A stretch of DNA of 6,061 nucleotides from Bacteroidota bacterium (GCA_963169595.1 CAUJFM010000231.1:1-6061); one strand, 5' to 3'; counted from the first letter of the stretch, positions 1-5,027 are shown. Notes: generated by a model from the letters alone, not told the origin. Numbers and translations: made by a program.

Positions 1-66
1 AAGGGCCACAGCTACAGCGTGAAGCAGCGGATGTTCGCCGCCGTGAAGGTGCCGGTGCGGGGCTGA
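1..66 (+). CDS. 3' end of an unrecognised protein (partial)
   Basis: Frame 1 is open from the window edge and ends at a TGA at 64-66, leaving only the last 21 residues, which end in AAVKVPVRG. The tail is basic and alternates polar and hydrophobic residues, as a terminal beta-strand might, but this is too little to assign a family. The codons are GC-rich in third position like the genes that follow, so it is most likely the end of a real gene. The next gene starts 79 bases later on the same strand and could share its transcript. The start and the function lie outside the window. Confidence 0.6.
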   Translation, partial: KGHSYSVKQRMFAAVKVPVRG

Positions 67-128
67 GCATCGCTCCCCCCGGCGGCGATCGTGAAAAAGA
101 TCCAAGGTCCCGGCCGTTCATGACCAGG

Positions 129-145
129 GCCGTTTTCTTCACGGC
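129..145 (+). other. Short inverted repeat abutting the start codon at 146
   Basis: GCCGT (129-133) and ACGGC (141-145) are perfect inverted repeats around a 7-base pyrimidine loop, TTTCTTC. The stem ends exactly one base before the ATG at 146. In mRNA it could limit or position ribosome loading, since no Shine-Dalgarno is present. A five-base stem in GC-rich DNA can also arise by chance, so the role is speculative. Confidence 0.25.
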
Positions 146-1009
146 ATGCGATCGTTCTTGCCCCTGCTTTTCTGCACGCTTTCGTGCACGGCCCTGGCCC
201 AGGACCCCAGCATCGCCCCCGACCTCGATAGCCTTTACATCGCCGAGGTGGAGGACGCGCGCGGTCCCGCCAAGGTGCTGCATGCCGAACCGCTCTACAT
301 CGACCTGATCCGCGACCTCGGCGCCCGGCGTGGGGAGAAGGAATGGAACCTCGGTTTCGGGATCACCGACAACATCGGCTACGACACCTACCAGATGCTG
401 GTGGAGTACGAGTTCGCCCCCATCGATCGCCTGGGTTTGGAGGTGGAGGTGCCCGTGACCGTTCACGCCCCACAGAAGGGGGCCGACCAACGCGAACGGC
501 CTGCGGACCGCGTGGAGAGCCTGAAGACGGCCATCCAATGGACCTGCTTCGTCTCGGAAAAGGCCAAGACCTCCATCGCCCTGGGCTACATCAACGAACT
601 GGTGCTACCCGACCTCGGTGATACCGGACCGGGCCGCCTCAAGGGGCATGTGGCCAATCCCTTCGTGGTGGCCGCCAAGCGCTGGGGCGACAACTTCCAC
701 ACCCTGGTATACACCGGCCCGCATGTCGAACGGGACCGCGACACGCGCACCACACACCAGCGGTACGACATCAACACCAGCTTCCACTACATGATCCAGA
801 ACACCCGCAACTTCGTGGGGCTGGAGATGAACAAGTCGATCAACGGCGCGGACTTCGACATGACCCTTCGGCCACAGATGCGCCTGGGCATCGCGGAGAA
901 CTTCCTGGTGGGCATCGTCACCGGCATCCCGGTGCAACGCGAGAACGAACGGTTCAGCATGTTCACCCGCCTGATCTGGGAGCCCGGTCACGGGAGAAGG
1001 AAGCACTGA
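146..1009 (+). CDS. Secreted, probable outer-membrane beta-barrel protein of the HAEPLY-motif family, function unknown
   Basis: The protein has 287 residues. Residues 1-18 form a typical signal peptide: a hydrophobic core, then A-L-A before Gln19, a good signal peptidase I site. The cysteines at 10 and 14 do not fit a lipobox. A conserved-looking block at residues 46-64 begins HAEPLYIDLIRDLGAR and is followed by EWNLGFG. I recall this motif from uncharacterised proteins in several Gram-negative phyla, but know of no tested function. From about residue 65 on, the sequence alternates aromatic/hydrophobic and polar residues in short strands (for example LVEYEFAPIDRLGLEVEVPV), typical of an outer-membrane barrel. 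The last strand, FSMFTRLIWE, is followed by a basic tail. The start at 146 fits the signal peptide; an overlapping frame from 120 is a shadow. No Shine-Dalgarno is present. The barrel and its location are inferred from composition, and the substrate is unknown. Confidence 0.8.
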   Translation: MRSFLPLLFCTLSCTALAQDPSIAPDLDSLYIAEVEDARGPAKVLHAEPLYIDLIRDLGARRGEKEWNLGFGITDNIGYDTYQMLVEYEFAPIDRLGLEVEVPVTVHAPQKGADQRERPADRVESLKTAIQWTCFVSEKAKTSIALGYINELVLPDLGDTGPGRLKGHVANPFVVAAKRWGDNFHTLVYTGPHVERDRDTRTTHQRYDINTSFHYMIQNTRNFVGLEMNKSINGADFDMTLRPQMRLGIAENFLVGIVTGIPVQRENERFSMFTRLIWEPGHGRRKH

Positions 1010-1031
1010 GCGAACCGCACCAGCCCCGCCC

Positions 1032-1511
1032 ATGGAACGCAGGCACTTCGAATTGGACCGGGGCTACCTGAACCTCGACGAGCACGCCTTGTACTTCACC
1101 CGTTCGGGCAACTGGCAGGATGCGCTGGGGACCCCGGAACTGAGCGGTGGCTTCTCCCCTCGCCGCACGCTGCATGCGCTGTTCGGCTTCCTGCTCATCG
1201 GCGCGCGGGCCTTCTTCGAACTGCTCCACCTGCCCACCCGCGGGCCGCAGGGCCTGCTGCTCACCGCCGGTCTGGCCGGTCTGGGTGTGCTGGTGCTGTT
1301 CCACACGTTCCGCCACGATCTGGCCCCCAGCTACCGCATTCCGCGCAGCAAGCTCCTCTCGGCCAACACCACGGAACAGGGCACCACGTTGCACTTCCTG
1401 GATGGGACGATGAAGGAGCGGAACGTGACCGTGAAGTTGCCCCCGGAGGCCTTCGAGATCATTGCCACTTGGCTGGAACAGGATCACACCGGCCGAAGTG
1501 CCGGAGGATGA
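1032..1511 (+). CDS. Two-helix membrane protein with PH-like flanking segments, unknown function
   Basis: The protein has 159 residues and no family I can name with confidence. Residues 1-45 are soluble and contain a beta-rich stretch (YLNLDEHALYFTRSG). Residues 47-66 and 73-92 are two hydrophobic segments separated by a short Pro/Gly turn (LPTRGPQG), so they form a tight membrane hairpin. The tail, about 98-159, runs strand-strand-helix (YRIPRSKLLSA, TTLHFLDG, VTVKLPPE, then an amphipathic helix to WLEQ). That pattern resembles small bacterial PH-like (bPH) membrane proteins, in which a sheet domain is anchored by two helices; this likeness is by eye only. The topology would put both termini in the cytoplasm. 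The gene starts 22 bases after the stop of the preceding gene on the same strand, so the two may be cotranscribed. There is no Shine-Dalgarno. The last residues (TGRSAGG) are a flexible end. Confidence 0.75.
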   Translation: MERRHFELDRGYLNLDEHALYFTRSGNWQDALGTPELSGGFSPRRTLHALFGFLLIGARAFFELLHLPTRGPQGLLLTAGLAGLGVLVLFHTFRHDLAPSYRIPRSKLLSANTTEQGTTLHFLDGTMKERNVTVKLPPEAFEIIATWLEQDHTGRSAGG

Positions 1512-1523
1512 TGCACGGTGGCC

Positions 1524-1531
1524 GATCTTTG
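1524..1531 (+). promoter_or_regulatory. Candidate Bacteroidota -7 promoter element (GATCTTTG)
   Basis: GATCTTTG matches the Bacteroidota sigma-ABfr -7 consensus TAnnTTTG at five of its six fixed positions and ends seven bases before the ATG at 1539. Transcription would start close to that ATG, giving an almost leaderless mRNA. No convincing -33 TTG lies at the usual distance upstream. Confidence 0.4.
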
Positions 1532-1538
1532 TACCCGC

Positions 1539-1826
1539 ATGAATTCCTCCCCCATCATCGATCGTTTCCGCAAGGTGGCCGTAGCCGAAGGCTGGAGCTT
1601 CCTGATCCTCCTGTTCATCGCCATGCCGCTGAAGTACATGGCCGGCTGGCCCTGGGCCGTGAAGGTGGTGGGCTGGGCGCACGGCGTGCTCTTCGTGTGG
1701 TACTGGGCGGCGGCGGTCCCCCTCTTCACCAAGCTGAAGTGGGACGTGGAGCGCATCGTGGGCCTGGGCGCGGCCAGCGTGCTGCCCTTCGGCACCTTCG
1801 TGATGGAGCGCAAGTGGTTGCGCTGA
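1539..1826 (+). CDS. DUF3817-family integral membrane protein
   Basis: The protein has 95 residues, the usual length for DUF3817 proteins, a widespread bacterial family (Bacillus YdzA type) with no established function. Its signatures are visible: VAEGWSFLILL with Glu17-Gly18, then MPLKY at 29-33, GWAHGVLF with His48-Gly49, and VLPFGTF at 81-87. Hydrophobic segments at about 18-33, 40-62 and 72-88 give three membrane helices. A GTG at 1518 would add seven residues (MADLCTR), but those codons overlap the likely -7 promoter element and do not resemble the family N-terminus, so I chose the ATG at 1539. The preceding gene ends 27 bases before this ATG, but the local promoter suggests independent transcription. 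The conserved Glu and His within the membrane hint at a polar intramembrane site; this is inference. Confidence 0.88.
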   Translation: MNSSPIIDRFRKVAVAEGWSFLILLFIAMPLKYMAGWPWAVKVVGWAHGVLFVWYWAAAVPLFTKLKWDVERIVGLGAASVLPFGTFVMERKWLR

Positions 1827-1869
1827 CCCGTTGCTGACGATCATCACGGACAGGGCGCGGCGGCGGCCG

Positions 1870-1877
1870 TACCTTTC
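1870..1877 (+). promoter_or_regulatory. Candidate -7 promoter element of the ytxH-to-AI-2E unit (TACCTTTC)
   Basis: TACCTTTC matches TAnnTTTG at five of six fixed positions and lies 14 bases before the ATG at 1892. It sits in the 65-base gap between the DUF3817 gene and the YtxH gene, the only sizeable gap before four tightly packed genes, which makes it the natural promoter for that unit. No clear -33 TTG is found at normal spacing; the nearest, at 1831, is too far away. Confidence 0.4.
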
Positions 1878-1891
1878 GGAAAAGCAAGGTG

Positions 1892-2260
1892 ATGAGCAAC
1901 GAACGCAACTACGGTATCCTGGGCTTCCTGGCCGGTGCGGCCATCGGCGCCGCCATCGGTGTGCTATTCGCGCCCCGGTCCGGCAAGGAGACGCGTGAAC
2001 GCATGGCTGGCAAGGCCCGCGCCACCAAGGACGAACTGGACGAGTTCATCAACGAGGCCCGCGCCGAATGGGCCAAGGCCAAAGGCAAGGTGGTGGACAC
2101 CGCCACCATGACCAAGGAGGAGGTCTCGGACTTCGTCCGCTTCCTGTTCGAGGAGGCCGAGGACCTGAAGGAGCGTATGGGCAAGGACTTCGCGCAGAGC
2201 GCCGACGAGGTGGCGGACCACGCCCGGAAGTCGGCCGACCATGTGCGCCATGGCGCCTGA
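1892..2260 (+). CDS. YtxH domain-containing membrane-anchored protein
   Basis: The protein has 122 residues and the YtxH-like layout (PF12732). A short polar N-terminus is followed by a Gly/Ala-rich membrane helix at about 8-27 (GILGFLAGAAIGAAIGVLFA). Next comes the signature APRSGKETRERM at 27-38, where the chain enters the cytoplasm. Residues 40-120 form a long charged helix, probably a coiled coil, with alternating Lys/Arg and Glu/Asp and recurring Ala. YtxH proteins are general-stress or envelope proteins of unclear biochemistry; a similar tail-plus-anchor plan in E. coli YqjD/ElaB tethers ribosomes to the inner membrane. The start is the ATG at 1892; a GTG directly before it (1889) would add one residue. 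AAGG just upstream is the only hint of a Shine-Dalgarno in the window. It begins a four-gene unit, ending 10 bases before the holin-like gene. Confidence 0.9.
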   Translation: MSNERNYGILGFLAGAAIGAAIGVLFAPRSGKETRERMAGKARATKDELDEFINEARAEWAKAKGKVVDTATMTKEEVSDFVRFLFEEAEDLKERMGKDFAQSADEVADHARKSADHVRHGA

Positions 2261-2270
2261 TCGATCCCGC

Positions 2271-2669
2271 ATGAACGACCGCGAAGGCACCGACCGTGCG
2301 CCGGACACCGAGCCCGGCCTGGGCGACGTGTTCGAGGCCGTGGCCGGCGATGCCAAGGCCTACATGGCCGCGCAGAAGGCCCTGATCACCCTGGACCTGA
2401 GCGAGCGTGGCGGACGCATCGCCGCGAAGGCCGTGTGGCTGGTCGTGGCCGTGCTGCTGGTGGGCCTCGGCATCGGCCTGCTGGCCGTGGCCCTGGGCCT
2501 CTACCTCGGCCGCGTGCTCAACGATGTGGTGCTTGGTTTCCTCGCTGCGGGCGGCGTCCTCTTCGCCGTCACCGCCCTCTTCTACCTCCTGTGGCGCTGG
2601 GTGCTGCGCGACCGCATCATCCTGGCCGTGATCAATGCCGCCCATGCCAAGCCGGAACACCTTCCCTGA
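2271..2669 (+). CDS. Holin-like membrane protein (phage holin family, PF07332/YqjE type)
   Basis: The protein has 132 residues from the ATG at 2271. An acidic, disordered N-terminus (1-18) leads into an amphipathic helix (19-48, DVFEAVAGDAKAYMAAQKAL). Two membrane helices follow at about 52-78 and 85-108, and then a basic cytoplasmic tail. This is the arrangement of the DUF1469/PF07332 group, called phage holin family in annotation pipelines. Chromosomal members such as E. coli YqjE are membrane proteins of unknown role, and nothing here indicates lysis or prophage. Earlier in-frame ATGs at 2241 and 2250 would overlap the YtxH gene; I prefer 2271 because it leaves a clean 10-base gap and starts with a polar MNDREGTD segment. 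The 3' end overlaps the next gene by 35 bases, implying coupled translation. Confidence 0.82.
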   Translation: MNDREGTDRAPDTEPGLGDVFEAVAGDAKAYMAAQKALITLDLSERGGRIAAKAVWLVVAVLLVGLGIGLLAVALGLYLGRVLNDVVLGFLAAGGVLFAVTALFYLLWRWVLRDRIILAVINAAHAKPEHLP

Positions 2670-3078
2670 CCTCGACGCGGTGAAGCGCGAACGCGGCCGC
2701 CTGCTGGCGGAGCGCGACCGGCATTCCGCGGCGTTGCGCGGCCATTGGGAGGTGGTGCGGCAGCCGGCCTTCCGCCGCCGGGCCATCGGCGCCGCCCTCA
2801 CCGATGTACTGAAGGCGGTGCGCCCCCTGGACCACCTGGCCGCCTCCTTCGGACCTGCGCGCAGCCTGCTGGGCATGGTGCTCGGCGTGGCCCTGGGTTC
2901 ACAGGCCAAAGGGGCCGTCGGCAAGGCGGCCTTGGGCGGGCTGGGCATGATCCTGCCCGGGCTGTGGGACGGGGTCCGCAAGAGCGAAGGCGGGCACCGC
3001 GTACTTTCGGAACTGGGTCGCTCGTGGCAGCGCATCAAGGACCGGTTGCAGGAGCGCCGGGGCGCGCGCCAGGAGTGA
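2635..3078 (+). CDS. Small basic protein of unknown family within the ytxH/holin-like unit
   Basis: The protein has 147 residues and I recognise no family. Residues 14-45 are a highly charged helix (KRERGRLLAERDRHSAALRGHW) that could form a coiled coil. Residues 46-66 are basic-amphipathic. Residues 76-110 are Gly/Ala-rich and weakly hydrophobic (SLLGMVLGVALG, then KAALGGLGMILPGLW), either a membrane-associated hairpin or a glycine-zipper-like segment. The C-terminus (125-147) is a basic helix. Its position after a YtxH-type and a holin-type gene matches that of YqjK in the E. coli yqjD-yqjE-yqjK cluster, and the charged N-terminal helix is similar in style. This is likeness in layout, not shown homology. 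The ATG at 2635 overlaps the holin-like gene by 35 bases; an ATG at 2644 would trim three residues and is nearly as plausible. It ends 20 bases before the transporter gene. Confidence 0.78.
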   Translation: MPPMPSRNTFPDLDAVKRERGRLLAERDRHSAALRGHWEVVRQPAFRRRAIGAALTDVLKAVRPLDHLAASFGPARSLLGMVLGVALGSQAKGAVGKAALGGLGMILPGLWDGVRKSEGGHRVLSELGRSWQRIKDRLQERRGARQE

Positions 3079-3098
3079 TCCGATCCGGACCATCGCCC

Positions 3099-4226
3099 AT
3101 GCCCCATCACCCGCTGCAACGCTACGTGTACCTGCTCGCCGCCCTGGTGCTCACCGTGGTGGTGCTCTACTTCGGTCGCGACCTCATCCTGCTCTCCCTC
3201 ATCTCCGCGCTGCTGGCCTTCATGCTGCTGCCCATGGCGCGTGGCGTGGAACGGCGGATGCGTGCCCCACGCTGGCTGGCCGCCTTGCTGGCCACCTTGG
3301 TGCTCGTGATCGGCGCCCTGGGCGCGGTCTTCTTCCTCGGCTGGCAGCTCAGTTCCTTCGGCCGCGACCTGCCCTCCCTGCAGGCCAGCCTGGCGCAGAA
3401 GGGGGTGGCCTTCCAGGACTGGATCGAGCACATCACCCACCTCGACCGCCGCGCGCAGGTGGAGTGGTTCAACGACCAACTTTCGAGCATCGCCGAATGG
3501 GGTGGCAAGGCCGCGATCAACCTCTTCTCCAGCACCGGCGCAGCGTTGGCGGCCGTGGTGCCCATCCCCGTCTTCGTGTTCCTGCTGCTGTTGCTGAAGG
3601 ACAAGTTCCGCACCTTCTTCCAGCAGGTGGACCAGGGCGAGGATGGCCTGTTGCTCACCGTGATGCAGCGCATCTCCAAACTGTCGCGCAAATACCTGCG
3701 CGGCGTGGTGGTCGTGGTGCTCATCCTCGGCGTGCTCAACAGCATCGGCTTCCTGCTGCTCGACCTGGAATACGCGATCCTCTTCGGCTTCCTGGCCGGC
3801 TTCCTCAACGTGGTGCCCTACATCGGGGTGCTCATCGGCAGCCTCTTCCCCGCCCTGCTGGCCCTGGTGACGAAGGATAGCGCTGTCTACGCCCTGGGGG
3901 CCATCGGCGTGTGCGTGTTCACGCAGTTCCTGGAGAACAACTTCATCACGCCCAAAGTGGTGGGCAGCAGCGTCAGCATCAATCCGCTGGCGAGCATCGT
4001 GGCGCTGTTGGGCTTCGGCATGCTGTGGGGCGTGGTGGGCATGGTGGTGGCCCTGCCCCTCACCGGCATGTTGAAGATCATCTGCGATGCCATCCCCGCG
4101 CTACAGCCCTACGGATACCTCCTGGGCGAGGAGATCGACTACCCGGAGGAGGAGCGGCTGCAACTGCCCTTCTTCAGCACGCGGAACGAGCCGCCGACAC
4201 CGCCCGCGCACGACCCGCCCGCCTGA
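3099..4226 (+). CDS. AI-2E family transporter (UPF0118/PF01594), inner-membrane permease
   Basis: The protein has 375 residues, the normal length for the family. Hydrophobic segments lie at about 10-25, 28-46, 59-82, 148-166, 203-222, 226-256, 262-278 and 293-328, consistent with eight membrane helices, with a soluble domain at about 84-145. The family's hallmarks are clear: GFLNVVPYIGVLIGSLFPALLAL around Pro240-Tyr-Ile-Gly, FLENNFITPKVVG at 277-289, INPLASIVALLGFGMLWGVVGMVVALPL at 294-321. Members export small molecules or ions; E. coli TqsA is linked to AI-2 export, and others act as Na+(Li+)/H+ antiporters, so the substrate here is open. The frame is open upstream to 2745, but ATG 3099 gives the standard N-terminus and avoids a 334-base overlap with the previous gene. 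The tail (345-375) is acidic, then Pro-rich and probably disordered. It is the last gene of the four-gene unit. Confidence 0.95.
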   Translation: MPHHPLQRYVYLLAALVLTVVVLYFGRDLILLSLISALLAFMLLPMARGVERRMRAPRWLAALLATLVLVIGALGAVFFLGWQLSSFGRDLPSLQASLAQKGVAFQDWIEHITHLDRRAQVEWFNDQLSSIAEWGGKAAINLFSSTGAALAAVVPIPVFVFLLLLLKDKFRTFFQQVDQGEDGLLLTVMQRISKLSRKYLRGVVVVVLILGVLNSIGFLLLDLEYAILFGFLAGFLNVVPYIGVLIGSLFPALLALVTKDSAVYALGAIGVCVFTQFLENNFITPKVVGSSVSINPLASIVALLGFGMLWGVVGMVVALPLTGMLKIICDAIPALQPYGYLLGEEIDYPEEERLQLPFFSTRNEPPTPPAHDPPA

Positions 4227-4237
4227 GCCGGTCCCGG

Positions 4238-4255
4238 TCACGTGATCACAGCTGT
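4238..4255. repeat. Cluster of three overlapping perfect 8-bp palindromes
   Basis: TCACGTGA (4238-4245), GTGATCAC (4242-4249) and ACAGCTGT (4248-4255) are each perfect 8-bp palindromes and overlap within 18 bases of intergenic DNA, between the AI-2E stop and the toxin-antitoxin-like module. Such dyads are typical binding sites for dimeric repressors. Their position 78 bases before the antitoxin start is somewhat far for a simple operator. Confidence 0.4.
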
Positions 4256-4260
4256 ACGAC

Positions 4261-4282
4261 GGAGGACCGATCGCGGTCTTCC
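4261..4282 (+). terminator. Hairpin terminator downstream of the AI-2E gene
   Basis: GGAGGACCG (4261-4269), loop ATCG, and CGGTCTTCC (4274-4282) form a nine-pair stem with one G-U wobble in plus-strand RNA. In minus-strand RNA the same position is an A-C mismatch, so the structure favours plus-strand transcripts. It lies 34 bases after the AI-2E stop. No T-run follows, only scattered Ts (TACGGTTCCTTG), so termination is likely but not certain. Confidence 0.55.
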
Positions 4283-4296
4283 TACGGTTCCTTGAT

Positions 4297-4314
4297 GGTG
4301 ACATCCACCTCACC
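4297..4314. promoter_or_regulatory. Inverted repeat just upstream of the antitoxin promoter, candidate operator
   Basis: GGTGA (4297-4301) and TCACC (4310-4314) form an inverted repeat with an 8-base spacer. A nested GATG/CATC repeat (4294-4297 and 4302-4305) overlaps it. The dyad ends six bases before the putative -7 box at 4321, where an autoregulating antitoxin-toxin complex would usually bind. The arms are short, so chance is possible. Confidence 0.3.
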
Positions 4315-4320
4315 TGGCGC

Positions 4321-4328
4321 TATCTTGC
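4321..4328 (+). promoter_or_regulatory. Possible -7 element (TATCTTGC) of the toxin-antitoxin-like module
   Basis: TATCTTGC agrees with TAnnTTTG at four of six fixed positions and lies four bases before the ATG at 4333. A TTG at 4292-4294 is the nearest -33 candidate, but its 26-base spacing is longer than usual. If real, the mRNA would be nearly leaderless. Confidence 0.33.
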
Positions 4329-4332
4329 GGTC

Positions 4333-4539
4333 ATGAAGGCGAAGGTCTCCGTGAAAAAGCGGGCGAAAAAACGCTCCACCTCGAAGAGGGCGGTTCCGTT
4401 GGCCTCCGGCTCATGGGTCGATGCGCTCCATGGCAGTGCGCGCTTCACGGAAGCCGAACTGGAGGAGGATGAGCGGCTCAGGGACCTGGTAGAGGGCGCG
4501 CGGACCAAACCGACGCAACGCGTGGCCAAGCGCGCATGA
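4333..4539 (+). CDS. Putative antitoxin of a PIN-domain toxin module, novel-looking small protein
   Basis: The protein has 68 residues and matches no antitoxin family I recognise. The first 19 residues hold ten Lys/Arg (MKAKVSVKKRAKKRSTSKR), suggesting DNA or RNA contact. A middle segment follows (GSWVDALHGSARF, 26-38). Residues 39-56 form a strongly acidic helix (TEAELEEDERLRDLVEGA), and a short basic tail closes the protein. The arrangement fits an antitoxin: one end binds nucleic acid while an acidic helix covers the basic toxin surface. That role is inferred from position, since its TGA (4537-4539) overlaps the PIN gene's ATG (4536-4538) in an ATGA, the usual antitoxin-toxin coupling. No ribbon-helix-helix, AbrB or Phd pattern is visible. 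The ATG at 4333 is the only sensible start and has no Shine-Dalgarno. An alternative is a small unrelated accessory protein. Confidence 0.7.
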   Translation: MKAKVSVKKRAKKRSTSKRAVPLASGSWVDALHGSARFTEAELEEDERLRDLVEGARTKPTQRVAKRA

Positions 4540-4973
4540 GGGCATTGGTTGACAGCGATGTGCTGATCGCCGTCATGGATGGCGGTGAAGCCCAAAGCGC
4601 GGCGAGCAAGGACCTACTGGATGCAGCGACGAAAGGGGCCTTCACCGTACTGATCACCCCGTTGATCGCAGCCAATGTCATGTATGCCCTTCGCCGGAAA
4701 TGGCGCACTACAAGGCCACGCACGTGGGAACAGGACATCAACGAGGTGATGGTCGCGATGCTGTCCTCTGTTCGCATGATACCGGTGGACGAACGGGATT
4801 TCCTGGCCAGCATGGCCAGTGGGTTCAAGGATAAGGAGGATGGCATCCAGCACTTCGCAGCACTGCGTCATGGCAAAGTGGATGCGATCATCACCTGCAA
4901 CGCGAAGGACTACCGCACCAGTACGCTACCCGTGTACGAGCCGCACGCCTTCTTGGGATCGATGCTGAGCTGA
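4536..4973 (+). CDS. PIN domain ribonuclease, PIN_3 (PF13470) family, probable VapC-like toxin
   Basis: The protein has 145 residues, full length for a single PIN domain. PIN nucleases are Mg2+-dependent RNases. Metal-site residues are visible: Asp6 and Asp8 in ALVDSDVLI, Asp102 in KDKEDGIQHFAAL, and Asp116 and Asp125 in DAIITCNAKDY. At the position where classical VapC has a Glu, this protein has Asn47 (PLIAANVMYALRRKW), which is normal in the PIN_3 group. The C-terminal LPVYEPHAFL also fits PIN_3. The domain therefore looks intact and active. It begins inside the stop codon of the preceding small gene (ATGA), so translation is coupled and toxin synthesis would follow antitoxin synthesis. 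The RNA target cannot be read from the sequence. GC is lower than in the flanking genes, consistent with horizontal gain of the module. It is convergent with the asparaginase gene, 42 bases apart. Confidence 0.88.
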   Translation: MRALVDSDVLIAVMDGGEAQSAASKDLLDAATKGAFTVLITPLIAANVMYALRRKWRTTRPRTWEQDINEVMVAMLSSVRMIPVDERDFLASMASGFKDKEDGIQHFAALRHGKVDAIITCNAKDYRTSTLPVYEPHAFLGSMLS

Positions 4974-5006
4974 GGCCAATAGCCCGATCCTTCAGCCTTC
5001 GGACCA

Positions 5007-5027
5007 ACCTCCCGCTCAGCGGAAGAT
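5007..5027 (-). terminator. Hairpin spanning the asparaginase stop codon, possible terminator
   Basis: In minus-strand RNA, AUCUUCCGC and GCGGGAGGU pair over nine positions (two G-U wobbles) with the stop codon UGA as a three-base loop. In plus-strand RNA two of these pairs become A-C mismatches, so the fold favours the asparaginase transcript. There is no T-run after it, and the left arm is coding sequence, so terminator function is uncertain. Confidence 0.3.

Noticed and set aside
112..134. Direct repeat GGCCGTT at 112-118 and 128-134
   Set aside because: A seven-base repeat in GC-rich DNA with no further structure is likely to be chance.
963..1847. Minus-strand open frame of 294 codons opposite the PH-like and DUF3817 genes
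   Set aside because: The composition is that of a shadow frame (His, Gln, Gly and Arg dominate), it has no motifs, and it opposes a clear DUF3817 gene.
2271..2669. Prophage or lysis cassette suggested by the holin-like gene
   Set aside because: No endolysin, spanin, tail or integrase gene is nearby, and chromosomal PF07332-type proteins are common beside YtxH-like genes.
2745..3098. 118-codon N-terminal extension of the AI-2E transporter
   Set aside because: It is Arg/Gly/Pro-rich, unlike family members, and overlaps nearly all of the preceding gene in another frame; the ATG at 3099 gives the normal length.
2049..3479. Long minus-strand open frame (476 codons) opposite the YtxH-to-AI-2E unit
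   Set aside because: Its translation is His/Gln/Arg/Pro-rich low-complexity with no recognisable domain. It lies antisense to four well-supported genes, as expected of GC-rich shadow frames.
4536..4973. Inactivated PIN toxin because the usual Glu is replaced by Asn47
   Set aside because: PIN_3-group proteins commonly carry Asn at this position (N-x-x-Y motif), and the aspartates are all present, so this is not evidence of decay.
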